Of a stretch of DNA of 64,000 bases, positions 22,954 through 34,790 are shown piece by piece. Source of the DNA: Plantago ovata. Taxonomy: Eukaryota > Streptophyta > Magnoliopsida > Lamiales > Plantaginaceae. The notes below the pieces were generated by a model. The model ran no database searches. It was not told the origin of the DNA and saw only the letters and a list, made by a program, of their open reading frames with translations. The translations under genes were made by a program, and so were the position numbers. Position 1 is the first letter of the stretch. Every line of letters begins with the position of its first letter. The stretch is from positions 108,933,982 through 108,997,981 of the forward strand of contig CM051457.1 in the NCBI GenBank assembly GCA_028274465.1, written 5' to 3'.

Positions 22954-24924
22954 CTATTTCAAGTCTTTCCTCGGAACTGCACGAACATCGAGGCTTCCGC
23001 TGATATGCAGGGTGAGCATGGTTCTGTATGTTACAGTTTTTGTGTCATCACTTAGTCTGAACCTGAAGAAGTGAACAAGAGATGCTGCTACGATCTTCAT
23101 TTGGCGATAAGCAAAATCTTTCCCCAGACAAGTTCTAGGGCCAGCCTGAAAACCGAAATGTCAAGACCTTATGAATCACTGCTCAAGCTGTAAACAGAAC
23201 AGAACTGTGAATATGAAGCTACTTACATGGAAGGCAACAAACTTGAATGGGGATTCAGGCTGGAACACACCGTTCTTGAGCCACCTCTCTGGTCTGAATT
23301 CCTCAGCATCGTCTCCCCATATATAGGTCATGCGACCCATTGCATAAGCCATATAGTATATACCATCACCTTTCTTAATTTTGAAGCCATCAGGAAGAGT
23401 ATCATCTGTATCAGCAGACCTGCCATCCTGAATATCGACGTACAATAAGTCAATAAACGAATTGAGCAACCATTATGTTGACAAGAACCAATGTGACTGC
23501 CTGCCTTCCCAGGCCAGATATGAAATGAAAAATACAGTAATATGCAGAGTTAGTCTATAGAAAAGGCTCTGTAGCAGGTATACATACCACTGGAACAGCA
23601 GGGTAGAGCCTCAGGGTCTCAGTCAATGTTGCATGTAAATAATGCAGTTCGTCGAGAGCTTGATCTGTAATGCCTTCGACAAAGCTTTCAACACTAGTAG
23701 TTTCAGTTAATCGAGAACCGATGACTCTTCCAACTTCTTGGGAAATCTTTTCTTGGATCACCGGGTTCTTGCACAGAACGTAAATGAACCAAGAGAGTGT
23801 GTTTGCAGTCGTGTCCTTCCCAGCTATCATGAAATTCAGAATAATATCTCTCAAGTATTCGTCAGTCATTGTTTCAGGATCCTTTTCGCTCTCCACCAGA
23901 AATCTTGAAAGTATGTCCTCCTTATCGTTCTTCTTGCAAGAAATGTGAAACATTGAGTTATATTCCTAAATTCAGTACAAAATATTTTACGCGATGACGG
24001 AATAAACCTAAGTGCTTACTCGATATCGTTGCATTTCCATATGTTCTCTCTTGGTTTTGATCACCCCGTCCACAAAATTATGGACGGTTTTAATGTTCTT
24101 CTTCAACGTTGCCTCTGCACCAATGTTTAGATATCTTTTGATCTGCCATAATGGATCGACGTATCGCCAGTACACCAGCTCGTTTGAATCATCAAAGGCT
24201 TTGATGAACTCATTCCCCTCTTTGTTTGATCCTTGCATGCAATTCAGGTCTACTCCAAAGCCAACTTTGAAAATGGAGTCCAGAGTGTATCTCATCAAGA
24301 AAGCCTACAAAGATACTATCAGACTGGCCTATTTGAATTTCGACAAGACGGGATACATCATACATAGGCACACAAAAAATATGAAAGATTGAGAATTTTA
24401 CCTGCATGTCGAAATCTTGGTTCTGTTCGGAGTAGTCATAGATTGTTCTGACCAGTTTTGCGGAATTCTTCCTGAACACTGAGCAGCTGAAGTCTCTCAG
24501 TACTCTAGTAGAGAACTCAAAGCTCGCGAGCTTCCTCTGCTGACGCCACTTGTCATCATCCACGATGAAAATCCCTTGACCAAACAAGTCCATCAGTATG
24601 TCTTGATTATACTTACCCTTAGAGTACTTGTTGAAGCTTGTTTTCAGAATATGCTCGATGTTTTGTGGTTCGATTATGTATATCTGACTTTGACCTGGAG
24701 CTAGAAGCCTTGAAGTCTTGTGTTTTTTTCGCCGTTCCTGTCTGATAGTCATAGAGTCTGTGTAAGTAGAACAGCTGGCCGAATACAGTTCCCACCACCG
24801 GAGGGTAGTTTGGATCCCTGATAGACTTTCCGACAAATATTCTCAGTACCAGAGCGGAAAAGAGAACCAGGATCAGCAACACCGTGGCTGCTAAAACAGC
24901 GAAGATGGCATAAACGATGTCCAT
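22954..24924 (-). CDS. Cytochrome P450, CYP704 family, five exons, one frameshift
   Basis: Exons on the minus strand: 24924-24402, 24304-24020, 23932-23588, 23427-23227 and 23145-22954, all with GT-AG borders and joined in phase 0. They give about 514 residues, the usual P450 length. An N-terminal membrane anchor (about residues 5-30) is followed by a PPVVGT hinge. The I-helix oxygen motif is AGKDTT, the K-helix ETLR, then PERW and the haem loop FHAGPRTCLG with the Cys ligand. Overall it resembles CYP704C, relatives of omega-hydroxylases of long-chain fatty acids in the ER; the substrate is inferred. In exon 1 an A run of seven (24725-24731) shifts the frame after about 60 residues, where six would keep it open. 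Either this is a recent null allele or a sequencing slip; the rest is clean. Confidence 0.9.
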
Positions 24925-25016
24925 CTGATCAACAACGATCGTGTTTTTAACAGAGAAGATGAATATGCGTCGACTTTTGGAACGTAGAACACTTTTCTAA
25001 TATACGTCGACTTTGT

Positions 25017-25025
25017 TATAATATA
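25017..25025 (-). promoter_or_regulatory. Candidate TATA box of the CYP704 gene
   Basis: TATATTATA on the minus strand lies about 95 bases upstream of the ATG at 24924, a plausible TATA position for a short leader. The surroundings are AT-rich, so this could be chance. Confidence 0.35.
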
Positions 25026-25254
25026 GAGGAACTTAAGAACAAACTGCTAGATGAAAGAAAAACCTGTTCTAATCTTTTGTGTTCAAGGAAAAATGACCTG
25101 TTCTGATATTAGTTGTTGAACTTTCATTTTCATCATCTTTCGTGATGCTAGCTTTTGATGATGTTTTTATTCAATATATTACTTGATAGAATATGAGGAA
25201 AAATGAAGATATAGACATTTATTGTTTAAAATGTGCAGTCTCTTTACAATATAC

Positions 25255-25640
25255 GTTTAAAATATAAAGGAAAAGGAAAAGAAACACTTCCCGAAATATA
25301 CTAAACTAAAATTTAAAATAAAAAACCATCCCTAATATATTTGAGTCGAGTGCCTTCTTCAAATTTTCTAAATCTTTCATCCCGACCTAATATATTTAAA
25401 AAAAAACATCCCTAATGTATCTGACTCCATCCCCATTTTATCATTTTAGATATTATTTCCGTAATATATTAAAGTAAAATTTAAAATATAAAAGAACAAA
25501 AATCCATGGCCCTAATATATTTGACACCATCTCCTTCCATTTTATAGATTTCCCTTTCCAAATAGATTAAAGTAAGCTTAAAAAAAGAAAAAAAAACATT
25601 CCTAATATATTTGACTTCATTCATCTTAATATATTAGTAA
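25255..25640. repeat. Degenerate tandem repeat, unit roughly 80-110 bp
   Basis: About four diverged units, each with a (A)TTAAAGTAAAATTTAAAA-like part followed by CCCTAATATATTTGAC and CCAT (near 25327, 25407, 25508 and 25597). AT-rich and non-coding, it lies between the P450 promoter and the old LINE 3' end. Confidence 0.65.
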
Positions 25641-25700
25641 AAAGAGAAAAAGGAGATGAATGAAGAAGGCGCTTTGACACTTTGACTTCATTCTTTTAAA

Positions 25701-25789
25701 TTTTCTTTTTTTTTTCTGAAGTAGTAAAAATTTTATTACTTAAAGAGCATAAGGAATGCTCGGCATAACTACAACCAATGTCTAAAACC
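25701..25789 (-). mobile_element. 3' end of an old LINE (LINE-B family), left piece
   Basis: T-rich run (25701-25717, the A tail in minus orientation) followed by TTTTATTACTTAAAGAGCATAAGGAATGCTC, matching the end of LINE-B at 4018-4062. LINE-C inserted here; the sequence resumes at 32890. Confidence 0.75.
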
Positions 25790-25819
25790 ACACAATATTT
25801 TAGAAAACAGTAACCGATA

Positions 25820-28665
25820 ATGACCACCGATAAGCACCGCTTTCATACTACCACCGCTAACCATCAAGACACCGATACTATCACTACCGTACGTCCACCG
25901 CAGTTAAAACCACCGGATCCATCGGATCAATCATCTTGGAAAGACATCCTTACGGGTGCTTCGGTTGTGAATGTTCCTGATAATGATTTGCCGGCACCGA
26001 TGCAAACAGAGGATGATGGTAAGCCAAAGGAGTTTACTGAAGACTCTTTGGCTAAGGCTTCCAAGCATGTGTATTTTAAGAATTGGTTGAACAATCTTGG
26101 TAAGCTTTCTACTTTTCATCACATGAATGAACCAAGTCAGGTTAATTTGTCAATTCCTTTTATAAAGTTTACGGATCATGAATTGAATGAATGGCATAAA
26201 GGTTGAGAAAAGGCTCTTATAATACATACAGTAGGCCTGGCTCGGTCCATTCCTACCATTAGTAAACATTTGCAAGGGATTTGGCGAACAAAACAGCCTA
26301 TTGTTGTCCGTGATCTAGGTAGAGGCTATTACGTTGCTAAGGTCTCTTCCCCTGAAGTGTTCTGTTTGGCGCTAGCGGGGGGTCCGTGGTACATGTTTGA
26401 TCATTACATGGCCATCCAGCGCTGGCAGCCAAATTTCAAACCACAAACGGGGTTTTTAGACTCTATGTTTGTTTGGGTCCAATTACCTCAGCTGCCTATT
26501 GAGTATTATAACTATGATGCGCTCAATGCGATAGCTAAGATGCTAGGAAAACCTGTGAAAATGGATCAGTTTACAGCTGCGGTGACAAGGACTAAGTTTG
26601 CCAGGATTTGTGTTGAGGTGGATACTTCAAAACCACTTCCACAAGCCATCCAATTGGGTCACCTCATGCAACAAGTGGTTTATGAAATAAAACTGGAATT
26701 TTGTTTCAAATGTGGCCGAATTGGTCATCTTGTGCATAATTGTGTAGTCACGGCTCATAATAAAGCCATTGCCTCCCCCTCCACTTCCCCTATAACAACG
26801 GTGAATAATACGGAGGAAAGGCCGGATGAGCAAGAGTTTTCGGATACAACTTCTAAGGGTGTTCCAGGATTAGATTGGATTATTGTTGGCGGCAACCAGC
26901 CAGTCAGTGGAAAAGGAAAAGGTAAAAATCAATCTAACCAGGAGTTGAATAATTCAATGGAAAATGTGAAGCGTGGAAGTCAAGGTACTAAAGTTAGTGG
27001 GCTTAAGCAGACTTGGGAGAAGAAAACAAAGGCCAATTCTATCGACAATGCGCGTAAGGGGCCTAAGGGTGTACCAATTCGGAATGTTGGGCCTAAATCT
27101 TTTGTGGATAATGGTGGCGGAAAAACTCAGGTAACCCAACACTTGGAGGCCCAGACTGAACGGCCCAATTTGGCTAAACATAGTGGAAAGCCTGGTACCG
27201 ATAATCAGCCACATCCAACTACTCCTTCTGATAATCGCTTGATTAAGACAGCTGTTGGCCTCACAAGCGTGATTAATAGTAAAGCCAGTCTTAATGACAC
27301 CGGCGACGGAATTAGTGAGGCGATTAATGAAGCAACGGTGAAAAATAATCATGCAGAAGGAACTAATGTGTTGGAAATACAAGCTATGGACACGTTAATC
27401 GGAAAAAGCACTCAAGTGCCTACCCCCATTATCCCTACGGCCATTATTCCTTCACTTAAATATTCAGACTCTTCACCTTCTTTGCATTCCAACCCTAACT
27501 CCATTTCTCCGTCTAACAGTAAAAATGGCCCCAGGAAAGCTTATCAAAAGGAAAACTCAACCGAAATCGGTCCGTCGCACCCAAATCCGGCACCAGCTTC
27601 TGTCCAGACTACCATGCATGGACCAATTTTGGCTCTTCCGTCCACCATTCGGCCAAATCCACCTGTGTCTCAACCCCAAACCCCACCACACACAATGCCG
27701 CTACTGATACCTTCTCTCTCGGCCTCCAACGGACAGGGATCGGCGACTCAGGTGTCGATCAGGGTACCAGTGGTGCAACCAGTACCGATGGTGACAAATG
27801 TGATGACAGTCGGCAGCCCACTGCCAGTTGTGGTGACAACGGTGATGATGTCAGTAGGACCATTGGCCACTGTGATGATGCCGGCTCCACCGACGATGGG
27901 GCCAATGCTCCAGAGACCGCCGTCACCGGTTCCGAACAACCCTCCGGGCAGGTTTGTATTTCACAGGGGGAGGGTGACAAGGGAAGATGCAACGCAGTTT
28001 CGCCAACTCCGGCCAGCGGCGCCGAGCCGTGCTTGGAGACAGGTTCACAGATCTCCAAGGAGTCTGATGCCGCCTCCACCGCCTCCACGGATTGTCAGGC
28101 CGTCACCGTCAGTGCCGGGTCTCAGCTCCCCACTTCATTTTCCACCGCTGAGCAGGGGATCGGCCATTCAGGAGAGTCAGCCAAATGGCCATGCAGCAAC
28201 CACTGGAGTCAATGTCTCAGTCAACCAGTCAACAGTGGCCATGCAGAATGGGCTCCCAAATGGGCTGACTCAACAGGCCAATCCAAGACCAGCTCTGGGC
28301 CAGACTGGACCAATCCCAAATGGGCCGAGGGGCATGCCATCGTTGACTACAGATTCAATGACCCTGGCGGTAATGGGGATGGAAGCCACAAGCAATCGGA
28401 TCTTTCCGATAACAACAAACACCTATCGGATTATACCGCTTCATCGGGAGCCGCTCCTATTTCAGCTGCCGAACAATTCGGAAGTGATCTCGCTGCAGTA
28501 TTACGACGACGACTTGTATCATCTGGGGGAGGTGTTTGTTCGACACACGATGTATCTGCTCCCTTGGGCAAACGGGACCTTTCCGTCAGTCCGTCCGGTC
28601 CAGATCCGAAACGTGCTAGAAGGGATAACGCAGTGACAGAACGGGGTATGGTACCCAAACCTTGA
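25820..28665 (+). pseudogene. LINE-C ORF1: DUF4283 and CCHC zinc-knuckle protein
   Basis: ATG at 25820 opens a frame with a DUF4283 domain (roughly 26060-26640: VNLSIPFIKF, GRGYYVAKV, RWQPNFKP, VWVQLPQLPIEYY) and a CCHC knuckle CFKCGRIGHLVHNC near 26702. A long low-complexity Pro/Ser/Asn-rich tail follows. An in-frame TGA at 26204-26206, where the family has a sense codon, breaks it. From about 27.5 kb two plus frames are both open; the frame ending at 28665 (Ser/Asp/Gly-rich, ending with PKRARRDN, a basic patch) looks like the genuine C-terminus, so a frame change near 27.6 kb is likely. In L1 elements this protein binds the element RNA. Confidence 0.85.
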
Positions 28666-28675
28666 TTCAGATTCG

Positions 28676-31600
28676 ATGAAGGTGGTCTTTTGGTATGTGT
28701 GTGGTGCAGGGAATGAAGAAACACAGCAGGCGATTCGCAACTATGTGCAGCGGTTTAGGCCTTTGATGTTGATAATTGTGGATACAAGGATGGCTTATGG
28801 TCCTTCGCGTGCGCTTCTTGTTAGTTGGGGCTTTCCGAACACTATTATTCAGGAGCCACCGGCAACGGCTCAGCGGAAAGGTGGTTTCTGGATTGGGTGG
28901 AACTCGACGAACGCAGAGGTGCTTTCCCAGGAAGTGGGTAACCGTATAGCTCATGTTTGAATGGTGGTGCTTGACCAAAACCGTCCAGGGGCGTCACAAC
29001 AGGTATGGATTACGGCCCTTTACAATTTTCCTAAAGTTCAAGACCAATATATTGTTTGGAATCAGTTGATTACTTTTAGCCGTCAAGTAGATATTCCTTG
29101 GCTAGTGGTTGGGGACTTCAATAATGTTTTACATCCATCTGAGAAATGGGTTGGCCGGAAACCTAGTTGGGCCCGAATGAATATGTTTAAGCAAGTATTA
29201 GCTGATTGTAATTTGATAGATTTGGGTTTTTGTGGTTCTATGTTTACCTGGGACAATAATGATTTTGGGCCGGGTTTTATTAGAGAAAGATTGGATAGAG
29301 CTTGCGGAAATCATAGTTGGCTGCGTCTTTTTTCTAATACTACGGTTCAACATGTTCCTAATTCAGTGTCTGATCATAAGCTTCTGTTGATTAATTTGTA
29401 TAAAGTCCATCATCGAGGTTCCCCAGGTTTTAGATATGAAAATGGTTGGATTGAATTCCAGCATTTTAGGGAAAATTTAACAAGTCTTTGGAACAATTTA
29501 ATGCATACTCCTGATTTTTCATTTAAGTTGTTTTGTGAGCAGTTAGCTATTCAAGCTCCTCCGTGGAAGCTTATGCATTTGCATCAGATTAATCAAGAAA
29601 TTAAGTTGGTTGTTCAGGATATTCATAGACTGGATGATCTACTTCATACTAATCCAATTGTTCTTGGTCCACAAATTCAAGAAGCAAAAAAGTCTTTGAA
29701 TAAACTTTTTACAATGAGAAGAGTTTTTTGGGCTCAAAGGTCCAGGGACAATTGGATTAAGTCTGGAGATGCCAATACAAAGTTTTTCCATGCTATGGCT
29801 TCTCATAAAGCAAGGCAAAACTTTGTACATGGTATAAAAGATCATAATGGAGACTGGCAGACTGAGCCTGATAGAGTTTTAGAAGCCTTTAAAACTTTCT
29901 TTTCCAATCAAGCTCAGTCTGTCCATCCATCTGTTCAGCATTTTGCTACTTTAAATAATCCCAGACTGTCTCCTCAACAACAAACTGATTTACTAATTCC
30001 TGTTTCTGATGAGGAAATTTATCAAGCTGTCATGAGTATAGGGCCAGATAAGGCCCCTGGACCTGATGGTTTGAATGCCCATTTTTATCAACACCATTGG
30101 GATATTGTTGGTTTGGAAATTTGTCAAGTGGTCAAAAAAAATTTTGTTACTGGACTTTTGGATTCTTCTATAAATTCCACTTTACTAGTGCTTATTCCAA
30201 AAGTCTCTAACCCTCAATCTCCGCAACAATTTAGACCAATAAGTTTATGTAATGTTTGTTACAAAATAATTTCTAAGATTTTGGTTCAGAGAATTAGGCC
30301 TTGTTTGAATCATTTAATTTCTCCCTATCAGAATGCCTTTGTACCAGGGAGATGTATTGGTGATAATGTTATGATGGCTCATGAACTTTTGCATACTATG
30401 GGGAGGAAAAAAAGGGTCTAAACAATATTATTGTGCCTTAAAGTTAGACATTGAAAAGGCTTATGATAGATTGGAATGAGATTTTCTTTTTTTGGCTCTT
30501 CAGTGTTATCACTTCCCACCCCATTTCATCAAGTTGATTATAAGAGCTTGTGTTACTACTTGCTCTTTTAGAGTTAAGGTTAATCAAAGAATTTCTGACT
30601 CTTGGAGGCCTCAAAGGGGAATTAGACAAGGGGATCCTCTTTCTCCTTATTTGTTTATTCTTTGCCAGGAACTTTTTGTTTATAAGTTGCATCAATTTGT
30701 TCATGACAAGAAAATTCTTCCTCTAAAAGTTTGTAGACAAGGGCCAAAAATTTCAATTTTGTGTTTTGCTGATGACTGTTTAATTTTCATGAAAGCTAAC
30801 CAAACTTCTGTCACAGGGTTGCAGAATTGTTTGGATAGTTATGCTCTGGCCTCATGCCAGAAAGTTTGTTGGAATAAGTCCAGGGTGGTTTTTTCCCCTA
30901 ATTGTACTGTGCATGTCAAACAGTTAGTCACTCAAGCTTTGGGGGTTATTAGAAATAAGAGGAAAGATAAATATTTGGGTTTGCCTTTTTTAATGGGTAG
31001 AAAGAAGTCAGATCTTTTTTATCACATCATTGAAAAGGTTAGTAGTAGAATTAATATTTGGTACAATAAGTTTTTGGCGGCTGCTGGTAAGGTTGTATTA
31101 TTAAAATCTGTAGCTACTGCTATTCCTGCTTATGCTATGTCTATCACTACCTTACCTTCAGGTTGCATTGCTAGAATTAATAAGTACAATAAGTCTTTTT
31201 TCTGGAATGTGAACAGGTCTTCTGGAATAAGGGCTAGAATGAGATGGGATAGGATTTGTTTGCCTAAACACTTTGGAGGTTTGGGGATCAGGAACTTGAC
31301 AATTTTAAATGAAGCTTATCAGTTTAAACTCTTGGGGAAACTTATTACTTCCCCTCACACTTTATGGGCTCAGGTGTATAAAGCAAAATATTATCCTCAT
31401 TCTGATATATGGTCTTCTGTAGCTTTGGCTTCTCACAGCTGGTTTTGGAAGCTTTTGGTTAGGCATAGGGCTAAGTTTCGACACTTATTAGGATGGGGTG
31501 TAGGGGATGGCGTCTCTATTAATTTCTGGTTGGATAGGTGGTGTAATACAAATGTCTTGTTGGATTTTGTCCATTCTATTCCCTCTGATCTTTCAATTAA

Positions 31601-32864
31601 GGTTTCAGATTTTATTACTAATGGTACTTGCGATGTGGTTAAATTGTATGCTTGTTTACTAGAAGAGTTGGTTTTACATGTTTTATCTGTGCCTTTACCT
31701 TCTGTTGGGAATACTACAGATGTCCTGATTTGGCCATGGGATAAGTCTGGCATGTTTACCATTAAAAGTGCTTATAATGTGCATATTCAAAAACCTGATC
31801 TTGCTCCTGCTTGGCCATGGCAAAGAATATGGAGTTTTAAGTTATGGCCTAGAATTAAGTTGTTTGCTTGGAATTTGTTGCATGGTATTTTACCTACTGC
31901 AGTTTGGTTGCATGAGAGAAATGTTATATCGTCCCCTCTCTGTAGTTTGTGTCATACTCATGAGGAAAGTCAGAATCATTTATTTTTACACTGTCCAGTG
32001 TTTGCTTCTCTTCGAGCTTGGTGTTTGTCTCCTTTTCTGTTATCTCGCATGCTCCATCATCAGATCTCTTTTTTTCTTACTTCACTTGAGGTTAGTTGGG
32101 AACATGTTAGATCGTTTCTTGTCCTGGCTTGGATTATGTGGGAGGCTAGAAATAAGGTTCTTTTTCGACATGAGTTTGTATCTGTGCATGCTTTAATTCA
32201 AAGATTTCAACGGGTCCTTAGGGAAAATGGAGAACTTCAGGTACAGGTGAGATCACAACAACATTTGGTTACTTGTAGGTGGACTAATGCACTTCCTCAT
32301 TTTGTGGTTATACACACGGATGGCTCGGCGTTAGCAAATCCAGGCAACGCCGGGTTGGGGTGTATCCTTAGAACATGGAATGGGAAGTTTATTAGGGCTG
32401 CCTATGCCTATGCTGGTATTACTACCAACAATATGGTAGAACTAATGGCTGTAAAAGTCGGGCTACAGCTTGCGTTGCAGTTGGGATTTACTCATGTGGA
32501 AATCCGTTCTGACTCAATGTTTGTTGTTAATTCAATTTGCAGGAGGGAAGCAGTGGGGTGGAGACACAAGCCAGTGGTTCGGGAAGCGTGGCAACTCATG
32601 AATCAACTGCAGATGGTGAAGTTCCAGTTCGTGTACCGGGAGTGCAACTCCGTGGCTGATCTCCTGGCTAAGAAAGGTGCTCAAGCTGCTCATTTTCAAA
32701 GGGGAGCGGATATTTCGGCAAATAATGGGCAACATCCTAGTCGTCTGTTTATATTTGATGTTTGTCCAATTTGGCTACAAGGGTCTGTAAATTTGGATGT
32801 TTCGAACACTTATTCTCGGTCGGTCAGTGTCGTCAATGACACTTCTGTAACTTTTTCGAACTAG
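28676..32864 (+). pseudogene. LINE-C ORF2: endonuclease, RT, zf-RVT and RNase H
   Basis: Starts at ATG 28676, 10 bases after the ORF1 stop. The APE-like endonuclease has VVGDFNNVL, ERLDRACG and SDHKLL; the RT has APGPDGLN, LDIEKAYD (about 30450), GIRQGDPLSP and an intact FADD (about 30770). The zf-RVT domain (CSLCHTHEESQNH) sits near 31940, and a C-terminal RNase H (about 32300-32690: HTDGSALANPG, MVELMAV, RSDSMFVV) ends it. Three breaks are visible: TGA at 28958-28960, a slip in the A run near 30410, and TGA at 30477-30479 after DRLE. Both stops are single changes from CGA or TGG, as decay of methylated DNA would give. Confidence 0.93.
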
Positions 32865-32889
32865 TTAATGAAGTGTTATTTTCAAAAAA

Positions 32890-34440
32890 ACCAATGTCTA
32901 AAACCGGAATACACTCCGATAACAATACAAGATATTAAAAGGATCTCAACCATCCTAACTACAAAGTAACTCGCGGCATCAGCCAAAAACAAATCAAGAG
33001 TGCCCCCTTTAGTCCATACAATCACCATCATCCACACCTCAAAAGCAAGAGTAATAAGTAGAGGAAATAATCCCAAACCGTCAATCATTCGGTAAAACCA
33101 CAATACCGTTATGACTGTGCCAAAACTTAGCCCCCCCCCCCCCCCCCACACTAACGAGAGGTCAAGATTGAGAGAGTTTGCAAGTTGTACCACCAACTCT
33201 TGACTAAGACCAAAGAAGAGACATACATTTTGTTGCAAGTTTAGGGGACAAAGCAAGAAAACGAAAAATGATTCTCTCCAATGGGACACGGAACAATCAC
33301 AGGACTACGGGGTATACATAACAAGGTCGAAGCCCGCAATACAACCGTCAATTCCACGATGGTCTACCCCTAGCCAACCTCCTACACCATGTGCCCTTTC
33401 GGGCAAGTGGCAAGTAATTTAAACAGGCCCCGGTTCTGGCCCTATGCGGCTTTTGTTCAACCGCATAGGGTCCCCGAACTTTGAGGGCCTCAAAATTTGT
33501 ACTTCTGGTAAATAGATAGTATACCTATATGTTGCAAGACAAACATTAATGAAAATGTGTCTCACTGGTTTGTCTCTTATTTAGATTTTTTATTGGCCTG
33601 GGTTCGATCCTTATTGGGTCCTATATATATTTTTATAACTTGGTAAAGTTGTAAGAGTTTTTTTATTTTCGTTTTTCTTTTCCTTTCTCTGAATTCGCAT
33701 GGGGCCTCGGATTTCTTAAGCCGGCCCTGAATTTAAAGATGTGGCCTAGGGTATCACAAGGTAAGAAACCAAACCTGAATTCACCGCTCAAATCAGACAG
33801 ATCCCAATATAAACCGGCATCTCAATGAACGTATCCAAACCTGTAATCAAAATAATCCTCCCCCCTCGACTGAAACAGCCCCACGGCAAGTAAGATCATT
33901 AGTAGCCCAGTCCAAACAACAAGATCAGCAACACTTAAATTCACAATATTAAAACCAATTGAGGCGGCCCAAGAGCAACCCAACCTAAAGTAAGCCCACA
34001 ACACTACAATGGAAAGAATCCGAGTAGGCCGGACACATCACCATAAGGGACGTGTGATCCGGTTAACCCACTAAGACATCTCGACGAAGAGATTAAGGTG
34101 TTGACACTAAGGAAAGACTTATGGATCAAAAACACTTAACACCACCACAAAAACAAACCAACCTCCACGAATATAAGATGCATGACCACTCCTTATTCAA
34201 TGAAACATGGTAACGAGAGTTGGGCACAACCACCGAAGCTATCGTGTAATCCATCCCGAAGACCATATCCTTCAAACAACAATTACGAGTAGAGATTACA
34301 TCTCAAATCGAAAAGGCCATTACAAACCCACACCCCCATGATATGAAGTAGAAGAAATTAATAACCCACCCTTCAAAATCATTAACACCACTAAAATAAC
34401 AGCAAAACAGGCCTCAACCAACACCAACAGCAATACCTGA
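32890..34440 (-). mobile_element. Old LINE (LINE-B family) 3' UTR, right piece
   Basis: This continues the old LINE tail interrupted by LINE-C. A block at 34030-34075 (ACACATCAC, GGGACGTGTGATCCG) resembles LINE-B 3' UTR at 4835-4870. A 17-base C run lies at 33131-33147. No ORF2 coding sequence is recognised, so the insertion was strongly 5' truncated. The hAT MITE at 33424 lies within it. The right end is approximate. Confidence 0.6.
33424..33729. mobile_element. 306-bp hAT-type MITE
   Basis: The 8-bp direct duplication AATTTAAA flanks it (33416-33423 and 33730-33737), the size made by hAT transposases. The left end reads CAGGCCCCGGTTCTGG and the complement of the right end CAGGGCCGGCTTAAG, imperfect inverted ends of about 14 bases. 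It has no coding capacity. It sits in an old LINE tail and is therefore younger than that LINE. Confidence 0.8.
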
Positions 34441-34790
34441 AAAAAATATTTGTTCCATCTATCATTCTATACTAAGAAAAGGGTTTGATCGTATAAGTCT
34501 CAGGTAACGAATTGGTAGAAGAATAAAGATTGATATTATATAAAGGGGGGATATAATATAAGTACAGACATATACTAAAATTCAACATGTCGACATTATA
34601 CACCGACACTTGCTGCATTACAAAGTTATTATTACTACTAGTGCCTATACATGCTAAAGCTATTGTCTTTGTCACATTTTTGTGGGTCATCAACTCATCA
34701 TGTACCTCAACAAAAACATGAAACTCTTAACAATGCATTAACTGCATTTTCCTCTAGCTAATATTGTATTTATGTTACCTATTTCAAGCT
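34441..34790. other. 3' flank of the TRM-like gene
   Basis: AT-rich sequence just downstream of the stop codon at 34791. It should hold the 3' UTR and polyadenylation signals of the minus-strand gene. No other feature seen. Confidence 0.5.

Larger units (their letters stand above)
25790..32889 (+). mobile_element. LINE-C: full-length L1-type LINE with RNase H
   Basis: A plus-strand LINE of 7.1 kb. The 16-mer ACCAATGTCTAAAACC is present at 25774-25789 and 32890-32905, the target duplication (one base shared with the A tail). It starts just after the left copy with a short leader, carries ORF1 (25820-28665) and ORF2 (28676-32864), and ends in a short 3' UTR with an A run at 32884-32890. It was inserted into the 3' UTR of an older, oppositely oriented LINE. 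A perfect duplication and few breaks suggest a recent insertion. LINE-A at 1-3.2 kb is a relative. Confidence 0.95.

Noticed and set aside
28033-28665. A separate host gene of 210 codons
   Set aside because: It lies inside LINE-C between ORF1 domains and ORF2 and reads as the ORF1 C-terminus in a neighbouring frame.
31433-32196. Open stretches on both strands over the LINE-C ORF2 C-terminus
   Set aside because: Shadows of the zf-RVT and linker coding frame.
33131-33147. The C run as a G-quadruplex or regulatory site
   Set aside because: A simple 17-base homopolymer in an old LINE tail; nothing supports a role.
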